From NCBI GenBank assembly GCA_947044365.1, contig OX345636.1, positions 248,001-312,000 of the forward strand: a stretch of 64,000 bases of DNA, given 5' to 3'. Positions 12,527-26,300 of the stretch are shown piece by piece. The translations under genes and the position numbers were made by a program. This stretch comes from Petrosia ficiformis (taxonomy: Eukaryota > Porifera > Demospongiae > Haplosclerida > Petrosiidae). The notes under the pieces were generated by a model, which was not told where the DNA came from, did no database searches, and saw only the letters and a list, made by a program, of their open reading frames with translations. Positions within the stretch are counted from its first letter, which is position 1. Each line of letters opens with the position of its first letter.

Positions 12527-15500
12527 TGAGTGTAGGTTATATTTGTGGGTTTTTTGTGTATGTGTGTATGTATACATATGTGTGTATGTATACAAATGTG
12601 TTTGTGAGCATATGAGTAGGTATTGTTGAAATTATACTATAAACATTAGAGTATAGAAAAGTATAATAGTGATGATCATATCAAAAGTGAATAATAATTA
12701 CTGTTATTAGTAGAGGATGTTATTATGAATCCATTAGTAAATCTATATTGAATAAGTAAATATCTAGTCACTAGATTAAGAATGTGAGTAACTATCAACA
12801 CAGTAATTTAAATTGAATTCTCTTCTCACGTAGTGAATTTAGAATTGTGTGATAAATTGAATTCACTTATATAATGAAAACATAACATTTTCATAATCAC
12901 AAAAGATATGAAATACAAATTACTATTAAAGAAAGTGTTATGACACAACTTTTGATATTCTTACAGGTATAGTTATATTACACTTAGTACACTCACTAAT
13001 GAATATGATAAAAGTTACTGTTGCTGTTGTAGTTTATTGATAACAGTATTATACATAGTAATTATTATTATGAACACAAATTCAATCAACACACTAGTTA
13101 TATGTGCGCCGTCGGGACGGGACCCTCACCTACGTGGCAAAGTTATACAAACTACAATTTTTTTTATATGCCAAAAGATTATAATTATGTATTGTTGCTT
13201 GTTTGTATGGTCATATAATAATGAGACCATTTACTTCAGATTGTTTAGTTTATGTGTATAAAACATACAAAGTAATAAAATTGTACTGGCAAGTTAGTTT
13301 TTATAGTAATATTAGTTATAATTATTATACATATATAAACTAATATCTCAGTACTTATTACTTTACAACTGAAAGATTTAGTATGACTATACTAGTCTCT
13401 TTCTTGTCTATACTGTAAATCTTACATTTTAGTCTCTGTTTTATCCCAAAGAAGAAAGAAAGAAAGATCCTTGTGAAATATTCCACAGAGATAGCCGTCC
13501 TCAAAACTGCTGACGTTTGAGTCACGTGCACAGCACATGACTTGTAAATTTAAAATAGGCAGAGCTTGAAAGCAATGGAGAATGCTTGGAGCCAGTGCTC
13601 GATGTTGTAGCAACCACTTTGTTTGCTTTTATGTAGTGCTTTGCTAGCGATAGCCATGAAACAGGGGTATTTATGTTTTGATGTGTCCAGATGTCCCGAG
13701 AGTCTTCTCAAGTCTGGAAACAGTAACTGTGAGTTATAAAATTTGTGATAACTTTACAACTGAAAGATTTTAGCTAAAGCCTGTTGTTATTTTTAATCCT
13801 TGTATAGTTTGAAATCCAATGTTCGTAGATTTCCAAAAATTTTGCGAACACACAGACATACAGACACACAGACACAAAATATGATTACAGTACACTTCGC
13901 GGCAAGGGTAAATATAATGAACTTATAAACTATAGCAGGAGATATGTAATTCAGGAAATAGCATTATAATTAAATACACTATCTCTAAAATAGACTAGCA
14001 AAAATTATAGTGGTTCACAATATATTAATGTATTATAATTATAATTACATAAATTACAGGAATGGATCAAGGGTGTACTGTGATAGAGTTATATCTCCTT
14101 CTCTACATATTAATGAGATTCATAGTTACTTGAAGGCATATGTTCCAACTATTTACCACTATCACAACTCTTACTCACATCTTAAAGGTGTACTTAATCA
14201 TGACACTCATTAATCATTATTTTGTTTATAATTTAGTGTATATAAATACATAATACACATATGTATTGATATAATTTATGTCAGCTACAAGCTTCATGAA
14301 TAATTATAAATGAGATATAATTTTCATCAGAACCCAACACATTATTTTTCATCACTGTTTAGGTGACTATTGATACACATAAGAAATCATTTACTATATT
14401 GATATTCATTTACATCAAAACAAACTAAATATATGAATGTCTTCCTAAAAAATATTCTCAACTAATTTGCTAGTAACAAGAGATTTATAACATCTACCAC
14501 ACAGCAAATTATAATAATGCAGGCACACCCTTCACTTGTAGGAGGTACAGTCTAAACAATACTTTGATGTATATACAGTGGAACCCCTGTATAACGGCCA
14601 CCCAAGGGGAATTGCATTTTGGCCGTTATATAGGGGTGGCCTTTGCTGAGGGAGGGGTTTAACTCAAAACATCTTTTTATTAACTGAACACATGATAAAT
14701 ACCCATTATGCAATAATTATCAAATTCCATGCAAGTATAAATTTTATGGACCAAAAACCACATAGATAAGCTCAAGACTATCTCTAGCAAACTAAACGGT
14801 GATGGGCTGCTTTGAATATTGTGCATTTTTGTTTTATCATTATTGTTTTACTATTCATTCGTGATTTAATACTACATTGTATTAATGTACACTGTTGAGT
14901 TGATTTTTAATATCGTGGGCGTGGCCACACGGCGTTAAATCGAAGTTTTGCTCAATGGTGTAGCTAGTGTTAAGGACCATCTAGTGTTCGTTATATGCAA
15001 TAGCGAGGTGGTCGTTCTTCAGAGGTTGCCTTAGCAGGTAAGTATGTGTAATTTGAATCCGGACCAGGACATCTGGCCGTTATATCATAGATGACCACTG
15101 TTCAGGGGTGGTCGTTAAGCGAGGTTCCACTGTAATGCATATGATGGGAATACTGCACTTTTTAACAATGCATTATTGTATTTGTAGTTTCTATATAACA
15201 GTAATACAGTTCTCTCAGCAACATTAAAGACAAAACAAAAAGGATTTTATCATATGAGAAATGCAAAGACATTTCCCTTTTCAGTACTCTGACAACTGTA
15301 TAGTATTCAGGCATGTTAGAATGATAATTGATCCTATGTATTTATTAGTTGTAGCAGGAATAACTTTACATAACAAGACTTCACTAATATTATGTCACTA
15401 GACACTTTGTCTTTTAAATGAAAGGTGTTGTGATATGATACTAATAATGTATACAATGAAGAGGATTCAAATACTAGAATCAAATATATATATAGCATTA

Positions 15501-18500
15501 CAATTATATATGAAAGTGCAACTGGTAGTGAAATAAAGAATTTATATAATTACACCTACTATATTAATATAAGTGCTGAAATGAATAATGAATTTCACTA
15601 TTCCGATAGTTACTATCTTAACAATCGAATATTCAAACCATTTGCTAATTATATGAAGTACATAACTTGACTTCTTATCTGCAAAAATCTCTATCTCAAA
15701 CTGCTCTTAAACAGCAATAATTATTGTTCCAGATGAACTAACCTGAGTCATAACAATAGAAAAGTATAAGGACCAACAAACTAAACCTCACAGTTCACAC
15801 TAAAGATTTACAATCACAGGATGTGTATGGATTGCAAACTACCTAATGTGACTATATGTGAGAAAATAGCGCTTCTGTCTTAACCCTTACAGCACTCATG
15901 TCACATATATGTGACATTTCCCCCGTATGTGGTTTGCCATCTGTTCCTAGCTACATGAAGCTGTCCAAATGCTTGTAATTGGTGTCAGGCACAAGCTGAT
16001 GAATGTGGCTAATAAAGTTGATGGTTTTTCCGCCGCCCTTTGTTCTAAAAACAACTATGGGGGGAATTTTAAAGGGGGTGTCCCCCCGTTAATTCAGGGG
16101 TTCGAAGGGGGCACAGCCCCCTCGCTGCCAACGGATTTTGCATTTTTTGACCCCACTCACGCCCTCTGGTGGATACCTGAGGCATTTTCCTTGCTGTGAA
16201 ATCTGAATTCGTGGGTGTAGCTCGTGCCAACATGCAGTGAAGTCATTTTGTTAGCCCAGTTCCAGTCAAAAGAGGGAGAGCATTGCACTTGATTTGATCC
16301 TATGATGCGTTTGGGGATTTTTGTGTCCCGGTAAGCCAGTTGGTGGAAGTAGTACTCCATGTCGGAAAAGGAGCCAAGTTCGGGGTAGAGAAAGCGAACG
16401 GTGGCCAAATTACTTGCAATAGAGTCGCCAGTGTTGGAAATGGAAAGAATTTTGAAAACAGGCTCAGTGGTCTAAGGGTTAAACATCCACATCCAAGAAA
16501 CATTTATTTTGCCAAAAAATGCAATTAAACATTTTATCACGTTATTCTGTATATTTCAGTGTTACATTCAAACGGACAACACATGGTTGAGAAGTCAAGT
16601 GACAACATATTTCTAAAGGAAATTGTGAAGTTCAGACATCTTACAGTGTCCAGGTGAGAGTAATTAGTTGTATTTAAAGTGATTGTGTGTGTGTGTTTGA
16701 ATTTTGAAAGTGAAATCTATGGTGATGAGGTGAAATCTTTTGATACTTGGTAGTTCTGAGAAGAACTGTTAAAACAAAAAAAAAAAAGTAATGAGAGGAG
16801 AGTAAGAGAGATAGAGGAAAAGAAATGTTAGGAAAAACAAAAACTAGGTGAAATCTTTTGCCAGTCCATCAGCCAGTTCATGATCACATGTGCGAATGTT
16901 GTGGTCAGTTTGACCACAACATCCACACATGTGCTGTCTTTTGGGGGGTGGAGAGTTTACAGAAGTTGAAAATCTTGGAGAAGTAATGATTGACTGCTCG
17001 ACTGGTTGACACAAAGAAGTTGCAAATGTTGGTGGGCAAGATGACAGGGGACACACTATGTCCTTCGTTTCTTCTGAACAGAATTCTCGAATCTTTTGAA
17101 ACAAGTACCACTGACAAGCATCACTCAAGTCACTTGGAAGAACTAGTTCAGCGAAGTCCTCCATAGATGGTTCAGAAATCATGAAGTATAAATTTTCTTC
17201 TTCACCATCACAGCTTTTTTTACAGTGACCGTGCCCAGGTCTTCAGAGTTAAATTGGAAGTGGTGTAAACTTTTTGTGTGGTACTCATTTCAAAAGAGCT
17301 CAGATACTTTGCCCATTTAAAAGTCGGAACAACAGTTTCTCCAGACTGAGTTCCAACCAGTTGAGTGTGGTTGATAGCTGCTGAGGATTCCACAACGCGA
17401 ACTATGTCGTCTAAACAGTCGACTTACATTCTGTGGAACCTCTGTTTCAACAGGCTGAAACATCCGTCTGGAGAAAATTTAGTGTGTCCCACTGTTTAGA
17501 AGGAGAATTTAATGGATTTGTGTAAACCCATGAGTACTCTCCAGAATAGATACTGCCAAACAACAATAGAATTTTGTTATGTTTTTAATTGACTTACTTG
17601 TGTAACAGTATTGTTTTTATTCTGCTAGTTATCAGCATGAAGATGCAAATTGGATTCAAAGAGATCGTGATGTTCAAAAAAATATTGGAGCATGCTGACA
17701 ACTGCATTTGCCACCTTCCCCGTGTCCACTGCCTTGTCCACCAGGAAGTTGACCTGTCGAGGTATTGCCTCACAACATACTCCAAAGATGGCATACTTCC
17801 GTGGTGTGAGGAAATAAACAGGGCCTGGTTGTTGTGGATTGCTTGGATAGTGGACCTATTGGAAATGTATATTACTTGTATTTTGTCAATTATGACGTAC
17901 AAACCTTATGGGCGAAATCAAAACTATAATGAATAGTTATGTTATTGGAACATGGTGGTAGAGATGAATTAATTCCTGGAGGCTAAACTATGCTCAACAT
18001 CCACAAATGTTTACTTCACTGTGTCCATAGATTTCTGCACACCATACTGCATAGGGCCCTCTTTGCTCTTACTGTTTTGATATACTCCTCTGCAAGTCTG
18101 AGTGCCTAAGTTCAATTTATGTGTTAATACTATTTCTGCAATGTGACATGTATATAAACCCTGGTGTATGATATACCATAGATTTCTCTTCAGATTGGTT
18201 GGCAGAACGAATTATGGCATTACTGTTTTTCTGGCCAAGCCAACATAGATCTGTCATGGGTTTCATGACGATTAACTTTGGAAGATATTTTATCCATACT
18301 TCACAGAACGTGGTGTATTTTGCCAATCTTAAAGTGGTACCTTCCTTAGCTATGGAGTATTTTTCCCATACAGCCCTCTTGGTGGTATTTGAAGGAAGGA
18401 GATGAATATCACTGTTTTTGTAACCTGGTATCCTCCCTTAAGTAATGACATCACTTAACACTGAAGTAAAATGTATGTAATACACACATACCTGGTAATA

Positions 18501-20339
18501 ATATGGCATTAGCCTTGGCGTAGCAGCTTAAATATGTTACAATTCCTCTTACGTCCTCAGGAGAGAAGGCATGATGTGGTCGGCAATTCCATGGATTCTG
18601 AAAAACAATTGCTAAATGCTGGTAATGTATTATTTATCTCTACCTTGGTGTTATTCCCTTCTTCACTGAGGTGCTACGAACTGCACTCAAACGAATCTTC
18701 CCAATCCCAGGAAGGAAGCAGTAAGTTTTCTTACAAGTCTTTGTCAAATGATATGTATGTACATGTATGTTAGATGCTACTACAGTACTGTGCTAGAAAT
18801 CCCACCCCTGCCTAGTACAGTAACATATATACTTTAATTGTGCCATAAAGTGTACTATCCTCTGTATTTTTCCATACCTGTAGTCCTTAAATGGTGGTGG
18901 TAGAGAGTTGAAACTCTCTGTCTGTTACGAGGGATATGACCATGAAAACTCATTGAATAAGCTATTGTTGTATTGGTCATCATCGCTCCCATGATAACAA
19001 AATCCAGTGCCTCATGGTCCAACTCAGCACACAAACTTCTCACATCCGTGTAGTGCTCTTTGGGAAACTGGTTACTGCAAGCACATCCCATGAAAAGATG
19101 GCACCCACATCCCAGATTCATGAAAGAAGCTATTATTTCTTCTTCTTCCTGATTTATCGGTCAATGTTCAATAGGAACTTCTTGGTGGTCTTCATTATGT
19201 AATAGATGTTGAGATATTGATACTGGAACAGTTTGATTATGTCATCACAGTCTTAGATGAGTCTAGTTATTTAACTCTAAGTATATATATGTGTGTGTGT
19301 GTGTGTGTGAAGTAATAAGGACTTTAGAATCACAGTTTGCAGATGATGCAGCTACGTATGCAACCTCTCGTAAAACGTTTGAGAGCTCAGCCGCTGAACT
19401 GAAAGATACAGTGGAAGATTGGGGAATGGCAGTAAGCATTGAAAAGAGCAAAGGTATGATGGTTGGATCAGGTATGGATGAAGTGGATACCATGTCCCTG
19501 CAGATGGAACATGGGTCTATAGAAATGGTGAATACCTTTCCCTATTTGGGAAGTATCATAATGAGGGATGGAGAAATAACATCAGAGATAGCAAGCAGAA
19601 TTGCTAAAGCTTCGAGTGCTTTTGGCTGTCTGAGGAAGCCGATCTTTCAAAACCCTAACCTTTCAGTGTCAACAAAGAGGGTTGTCTACCGTGCTGTGGT
19701 CTTATTAGTTTTATTCTATGCAGCAGAAACATGGACCATTAAAGGTCCATCTATGAGGAGACTGAGAGCATTCCATAATCGGTGCATAAGATCCATTCTT
19801 GGAGTGTCGAAACACCAGCAATGGAGGGATCGAATTACTTCTGAAGAACTTGCCGCCACATTTGGTATGGAAGACTCAATTGAAGACCTGTCGATGACTT
19901 ATTATTTAAGATGGATTGGACATATTGCATGTATGGGAGATGAAAGACTTCCTAAAAAGCTATTGTTCGTTGAGTTTGAGAAAAAGAGACCTTTTCATGG
20001 GACAAAAAAGAGATGGAGTGATGGACCGATCTACAAGCCATTGGAATTGGATATAATTGGTACGATCTTGCACAGGAAAGATCTTTGTGGCACAAATCCT
20101 GCATTGAGGGTATACGCAGCCAACGAATGAGGGCCAGTGATTGTACGGCTAAAAGGATGGACAGGAGCAGTGGCTATCTCTGTCCATGGGCAGGTCCTTT
20201 CGACGGAAAGGTGACATTACTAGACACAGTCACTTCTGTATTCACTACTGTTGAACCACCTTAATCTTCTCGGTCATTTGTCCCGAGCATGCTCAAGGAC
20301 ACTGCATTCATCATTGGGATGGGCGGATTCAAGGATTCA

Positions 20340-20396
<57 letters not shown>

Positions 20397-23300
20397 CGTG
20401 CCTGTGTCCGTGAGAGTCTACTTATTTAACTCCAAATGTGCATGTTAAGAACACTGTTTTATATCAGAATCTGCAAATGTGTCTGTGTGTCACTGGGTGT
20501 TTGTACTTGCAGGTGTGTTTGTTAAGATTACTGTATTAGATGACCGCCTAATTTAGATATAAGTGTGTGTGTGTTAGATGAGTCTATTTACTTAGGTATG
20601 AGTGTGTGTGTCTAGTTAGCATTTGACTTAACAATCTCCAGGTACACACTCTACATACCATTGCATGGAATATGACCTTGACATAAATCTCTCATGGATT
20701 GAGAAAGAACCATGTTGGAAGTGTCTATAAATAATCATAAGTCGTATGTGATATAGAAGAAATCTGTGTACAGACCTTCAAGTATACCTGGCAGTGGAGG
20801 TGCTATTAATGGAGCTATAATAGTACAGGAGTGAATTAAAAATAATACAGCTGCAACATTGTGTACAAACCATTGGAGATTCCATGGAACTCATCATCGC
20901 TATCATCATTTTCAAATTCTTCATAATCTGTTTTACATTTCCATAAGTTGAATAATTAAGTTTTTTTAAATGATTTTTAGTGTTATTATAGTAAAAAAAA
21001 AAAAACGTCTCACCTTCTAGGGTTTCCTGGTCCTCTTGTGGACAAAGATATTCTTGTATGAATATACTTAAAGCTTCATTATCTGAACATGAAAGGTTTC
21101 CCCGCAAAGAGTGTGTTTAATGAGCTTGCTATATTCCTGTTTTCAGCCATAACTGTGGTGAATCGGTTGCTACATTGTTGCTAACGAATACCGTGTTTGT
21201 TACGTGTAATTGTTAGTGTCATTTTCTCCATGGACTAGTGGCCTCCAAGCACTTTGAATGCTCTGGAAAGAGAAAGGAGGCAGCAAGGAGCTTGCACAAT
21301 GTCGCAAATGAAAGACTAGTAGTCTTCAAATATTTAACGATAACTGAAATTCGACAAAGGTTAGTCGTCATACATATTTTCACTCGTATATGAAAATTAC
21401 TAATTGCAACAGAAGCTCTATTATCTCACATCAGGTCACAAATATTAGAATATTGCTTTCTAATATTATAATATGTGCTTTATTAATGAATATTCACTAT
21501 TACACTATTCATTTCAGCACTAATTTATGCAATACTAAATCTATTCTGACCAATCATTCTAAGGGATACAACATTTCTGATTCCAATATATACAATGAAA
21601 GGAAATATAACCAACCAATCACATCCATTTACCAAGCTGTTGTTATGAAACATTTTTGCTAAACAATAAAATTATGTTCTTGAGAGCATATATTGAGAGT
21701 TATAATTCATGTTTTGTACATATATTTAGTGTGATGGATAGTATGATTTGTTAGATTACTGTCTATTGTTATCATATTGATTATGAGCGCATATATTTTC
21801 AAGCCTGCTTTGAAGAGGAAAGATATTTTATTTTTTCCAACAACTACAATTTACTACGGATTTGACAAGTCAAAATAAACTGAATATTACAAAAGATAGA
21901 TATCTATCTCCTGACAGAGATATAAGTCCTGTTATATACTTCATGAAATAGCAGTGCTTTCCTGAAGCCTCCAGATTTCCACAGCTTCACTCAAGCACTG
22001 TATTTCTGACATGATATAACAGGTCTTACATCTTTGCCAGAAAGGATCTATACTATATCAGAGAGTACGGTAATACTCTCTATGTAGGGATGGCACGGAA
22101 AAACAATGGCCGCCCATACATTTCAATTGCAAGTGTGAGCTGAAATCTCTGGTAATATATACACATACGTTTCTATACACACATGTCTGTTCATATCTAG
22201 TGTTTTTATGACTACCAACACCTTCCAGATGGTCAAAGATTGTCTTTAAGGTAGAGAACCGGCGAGTGACATAACTGGCAAAATCTTCATCATAATTATT
22301 ATTAATAATATTAATATTTTCCAGACAAATTTTTTTTTTGTTTGTTGCACAATCACAATGATTCTAGCACTATTCCAGTCGCATTCTTAGTAAAATTCTA
22401 GCCTTAAAGTAGCAAGATGATATCTTCAGATACTATGAAAGAAGAGAGTCTCAACGACTACAAAGAATTGATCTCGAATTGGACGCCATTTTTATCATTA
22501 ATCAAGTCACGTGAAATTTAAGTGCGCATGCATATTTGCATACTCAGAACATGGAAGCTGAAAAGGAGATGCATAAGAAAATGCGTGAGCAAATAATAAT
22601 GAATATAATTATTAGGCCATTGTATAGTAATATACTATGATAACATTGGAATGCCATTTGGTTGATATAGTGACTAGTACTGCTACTTCTTTTAATGCTG
22701 TAAGTGAAATAGTAGGCATCATCTGTAAGTGAAAGAGAATGATAATCAATTCATAAATAATTGATATATCCTGACCTTCATTGATAAACAAACTTTAATG
22801 CATTTATAATTGAATGATTTCATATGATTATATAACTTACACCAGTATTTCTTCAATGTACAAAAAATATTCACACCATTAAGAAAAAAAACAATGGAAA
22901 CAAAAATAATAAAAAACATTTCCAATAAAAATGAAAGAAGATGTAGGGATGTCATAACCCAAAAAGCATGCGAACAGGGTTAGGTGGAACCCAAAATTAA
23001 CAAACCACTTCCATATAACCCTACATATGTATTTACACCACTATAAAGCAAAATACAAAGAGCTGTACTTATGTAGGGTTATGTGGAAGTGGTTTGTTTA
23101 ATTTTGGGTCCCACCTAACCTTGTTCGCATGCTTTTTGGGTTTTGACATCCCTACATCTTTCATTTTTATTGGAAATGTTTTTTATTATTCTTGTATATA
23201 TATTATCAGTAGTGACACATTAATAATGAAACACAATACTAACCTTATCCACTTGATTGATATTCACTCCTTTTGATATGAGAAAGTGGCAGATATCAGT

Positions 23301-26300
23301 TTGTCCACTATCTGCACTCTTATGAAGAAAAGATTGCCCATCCTGTATAACGTAATAGAATATCATGTAAACACACATTAGTCTATAAGATATACAATTA
23401 ATAAATCACATATTAGTAGAAGGAAAACATATTATCATAATTAAGTTTCACACACTGATTTTACAAATGTAAGTATATAAATATTTAAAACACTTCTAAA
23501 AATTATTGAGGATATAATTTATTACAAGAGCTCATTTTATTACATGTTTAATTTCATAATTATCGCAAATTATATTATTAATAATAATTTATTTATTATA
23601 AATTATTATACACATTCAGTTATCATACAAATATATACTACAACAAAGTCATATTTTATTCATAGTTCATTATCACTACCACTTTAAATTAAGTATGTTA
23701 TATGGGAATATCTCTTTTGTATTTTCTTATTCTAGTAAAGTTAAATACAAGCTCAAATGAGAATATGAATAAGTTATTATAAAGTACTATTTTAGTTTAT
23801 GAGGCTGACTATAATACATTTAGTAGTAATGATACAACACATGTGAACATTTGAGTTTGCTGAAGAATATAATTATGATCCTACATCTCTTCTCTACAGT
23901 TCTATAGTATACAATACACAACTAGATCTATAACTATATAACTAGTTTTATAATAATGATATAAAAGTAATAAAAAAATACTCAAACAAGTATAATTATT
24001 ATTATAATTATACAATTAACCAGAATATAAAAATGGGGTCGCCTTACATGTCAAATGTGGTAGAGCCTATTGAGGATAGTGAGGATATTGACAAGGTGAA
24101 ATATGATAAATTTAAGAGAAAGGATTCTAGTTATGGAGAGAAAGGTAATGATAAAGATTGTTGTTATAAGTGTGGGATTACAGGTAGCTGTTTGAGATGT
24201 TCTTGTGTTATGAATGGTCATTCTTGTTCCTCGTGTGTACCCTCAAAACATGGAAAATGTAAGAATAAAAGTGATAGATGTATGATAAAATCTGGTTTAA
24301 CTTCTTCTGGTTTAACTTCTGTGGTTGCTGTGGCTGATCATTTATCTCATGGTGATGGTAGTTTACAGGATAGTTTGCCAAGTGGAAATGGTGAGGGAAG
24401 TGATGGGGTTGGTGATAGTTTGGGTGAAAACAGTCGAATGGTAAGGGTGTTTGGGGCAAATGTTCTTAATTGAGACGGTGGAGAGCATAGAGATGAATGC
24501 TCATGTCGTTGGAAAAAGGTGGTCACGACTCGTATAAAGCTTTATGATTTGCCCGGAGGAAGTATAGGAAAAGAGTTTGTTGGTTTGTTAGCAGATGAAA
24601 TAAGGGTGTTGTGTAACAGCCTTGTGAAGTCTGAAAGATTGATAGTGTTTTGTGGATTGCTTCTTCAGAGAGATAATATGGTAAAAAAAGGGTCAGACAT
24701 TCGTCGTCTGTTGAAGAGGAGGATGGATACATGGAGGAAAGGTTGTTTTGATGAGTTGCTATATGAATGTATTCGTTGTGCTAGACAGTCTCCAAGAGGT
24801 AGTGGAAAGCCTATTGATGATGATCATGTATTAAAGGTCTTTACACGCCTTATGTTAAAGGGTCAGGTTAGATTTGCTACTAGATGGATTACAGACCGTG
24901 CTCCAGGTTCGGTACTTTCACCGTTGGATATTGATAATGGCTCTGGTAAGAATGTGTTTGAAGTTCTGAAGGATAAACATCCAGAGCCTGGGACAAGGCT
25001 TATATTGAATGCGAGGAATTACCTCTTTTGATTGATGTGTAAGTTACTAGTGGTCATATAGAAAAAGTTGCAAGAGGTTTAAAAGGAGGAGCTGGTCCGG
25101 GTGGTACAACAAGTGGTATGTGGCAGGATTTTTTGCTTTGTCATGGGGCGCAAAGTAGTAGATTGAGAGATGCTGTTGCTGATCTAGCATGTTTTTTGGC
25201 AAATAGGATAGCCAATTGGATGGACACGTGTGCTCTAATGTCGTCCCGTTTGATTGCCCTAGATAAATTTCCGGGAGTTAGACCAATTGGAATTGGTGAA
25301 GTGTTGTGGAGGATTTTGGGCAAAGTCATGATGTTGATTACAGGAGTTGATGTGGAGGAGATTTGTGGTACTGATCAGCTATGTTCTGGGTTAATGGTGG
25401 AATTGAAGGAGCAATACATAGTTTACGTGATATATATGAGGATAAGGCAAATGAAGGATATGGGGTGCTACTTGTTGATGCTAAAAATGCATTTAATTCG
25501 GTCATTAGAAATGCTGCACTTTGGAATGTGAGAGTATTGTGGCCTCATTGCTCCCATTTTATTTTTAATCCATATCAAGGTTTTTCATCACTTTGAATTC
25601 ATGGAAGTACTGAGCCATTGTTTAGCAAGGAAGGAGTTACCCAGGGTGATCCAATATCTATGTGTTTTTATGTGTTGGCAATGCTACCACTTATTTGACC
25701 GTTATCTATTCAAAATAATTGAACTCAATCATGGTATGCTGATGACTCGGCATGTGTGGCCTTTTTAGATCGATTGAAAGAATGGTTTTCAAAATTGCTT
25801 GAGAAAGGACTGAGTTTTGGTTATTTTCCAAAAACCATCTAAGTCAGTGTTAATCATTGATAGAAAGTTTAAGGTTGAAGCTGAGAGAATGTTTAGTGAT
25901 GTTGGTATAAAAGTTGTTAGTGGTCTCAGATTTTTAGGAGGGTATATTGGTGAAGATGATGAGTGTGAATTGTATGTCAAGCAGAAAATTGAAAAATGGG
26001 TGCACTGTGAGGCAAGTCTTTCAAAAGCAGCAGAAAGTCAACCACAGGCTGCATTTGCTGTCTTAGTGAAATCCATCCAGTGTGAATGGAGATTTCTTCA
26101 AAGAGTTTTCCAAATTGTTCGATTTTATTTTCACCTTTGAGCGATATTATAAAAGCAAAATTCTTACAAGTATATTTGGCAGCACTGTATCAGATCTCAC
26201 ACAAGCATGAAATTATTGTCTTCTGTGGTTTGTATAAGTATTTTGAATGTGTAATATAGCTACAATACCATCCTTATATGACTATTTTGTTTATAAAATA

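Larger units (their letters stand above)
16844..21109 (-). pseudogene. Decayed multi-exon gene of the DUF7869-like family (probably TE-derived)
   Basis: Minus-strand segments line up in family order. N-terminal exons 21014-21109 and 20871-20927 join in phase (SDNEALSIFIQEY, then EEFENDDSDDEF). Exon about 18883-19121 carries a Cys-rich stretch and ELDHEALDFVIMG. Exon to about 18500 reads RPHHAFSPEDVRGIVTYL. Segment 18400-18200 has LLPSNTTKRAVWEKY and MKPMTDLCW. Segment 17860-17600 leads to HLHADN and a disrupted QNKNN. Segment 17580-17460 has FWRVLMGLHKS and TVGHTKFSPDGCF. A C-terminal zinc knuckle CGCCGQTDHNIRTC ends near 16880. In-frame stops at several points (after HADN, after IKFSF, after FHRM) show decay. 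The family name is from memory of conserved HADN..QNKN and GHTKF motifs; its biochemical role is unknown. Confidence 0.65.
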
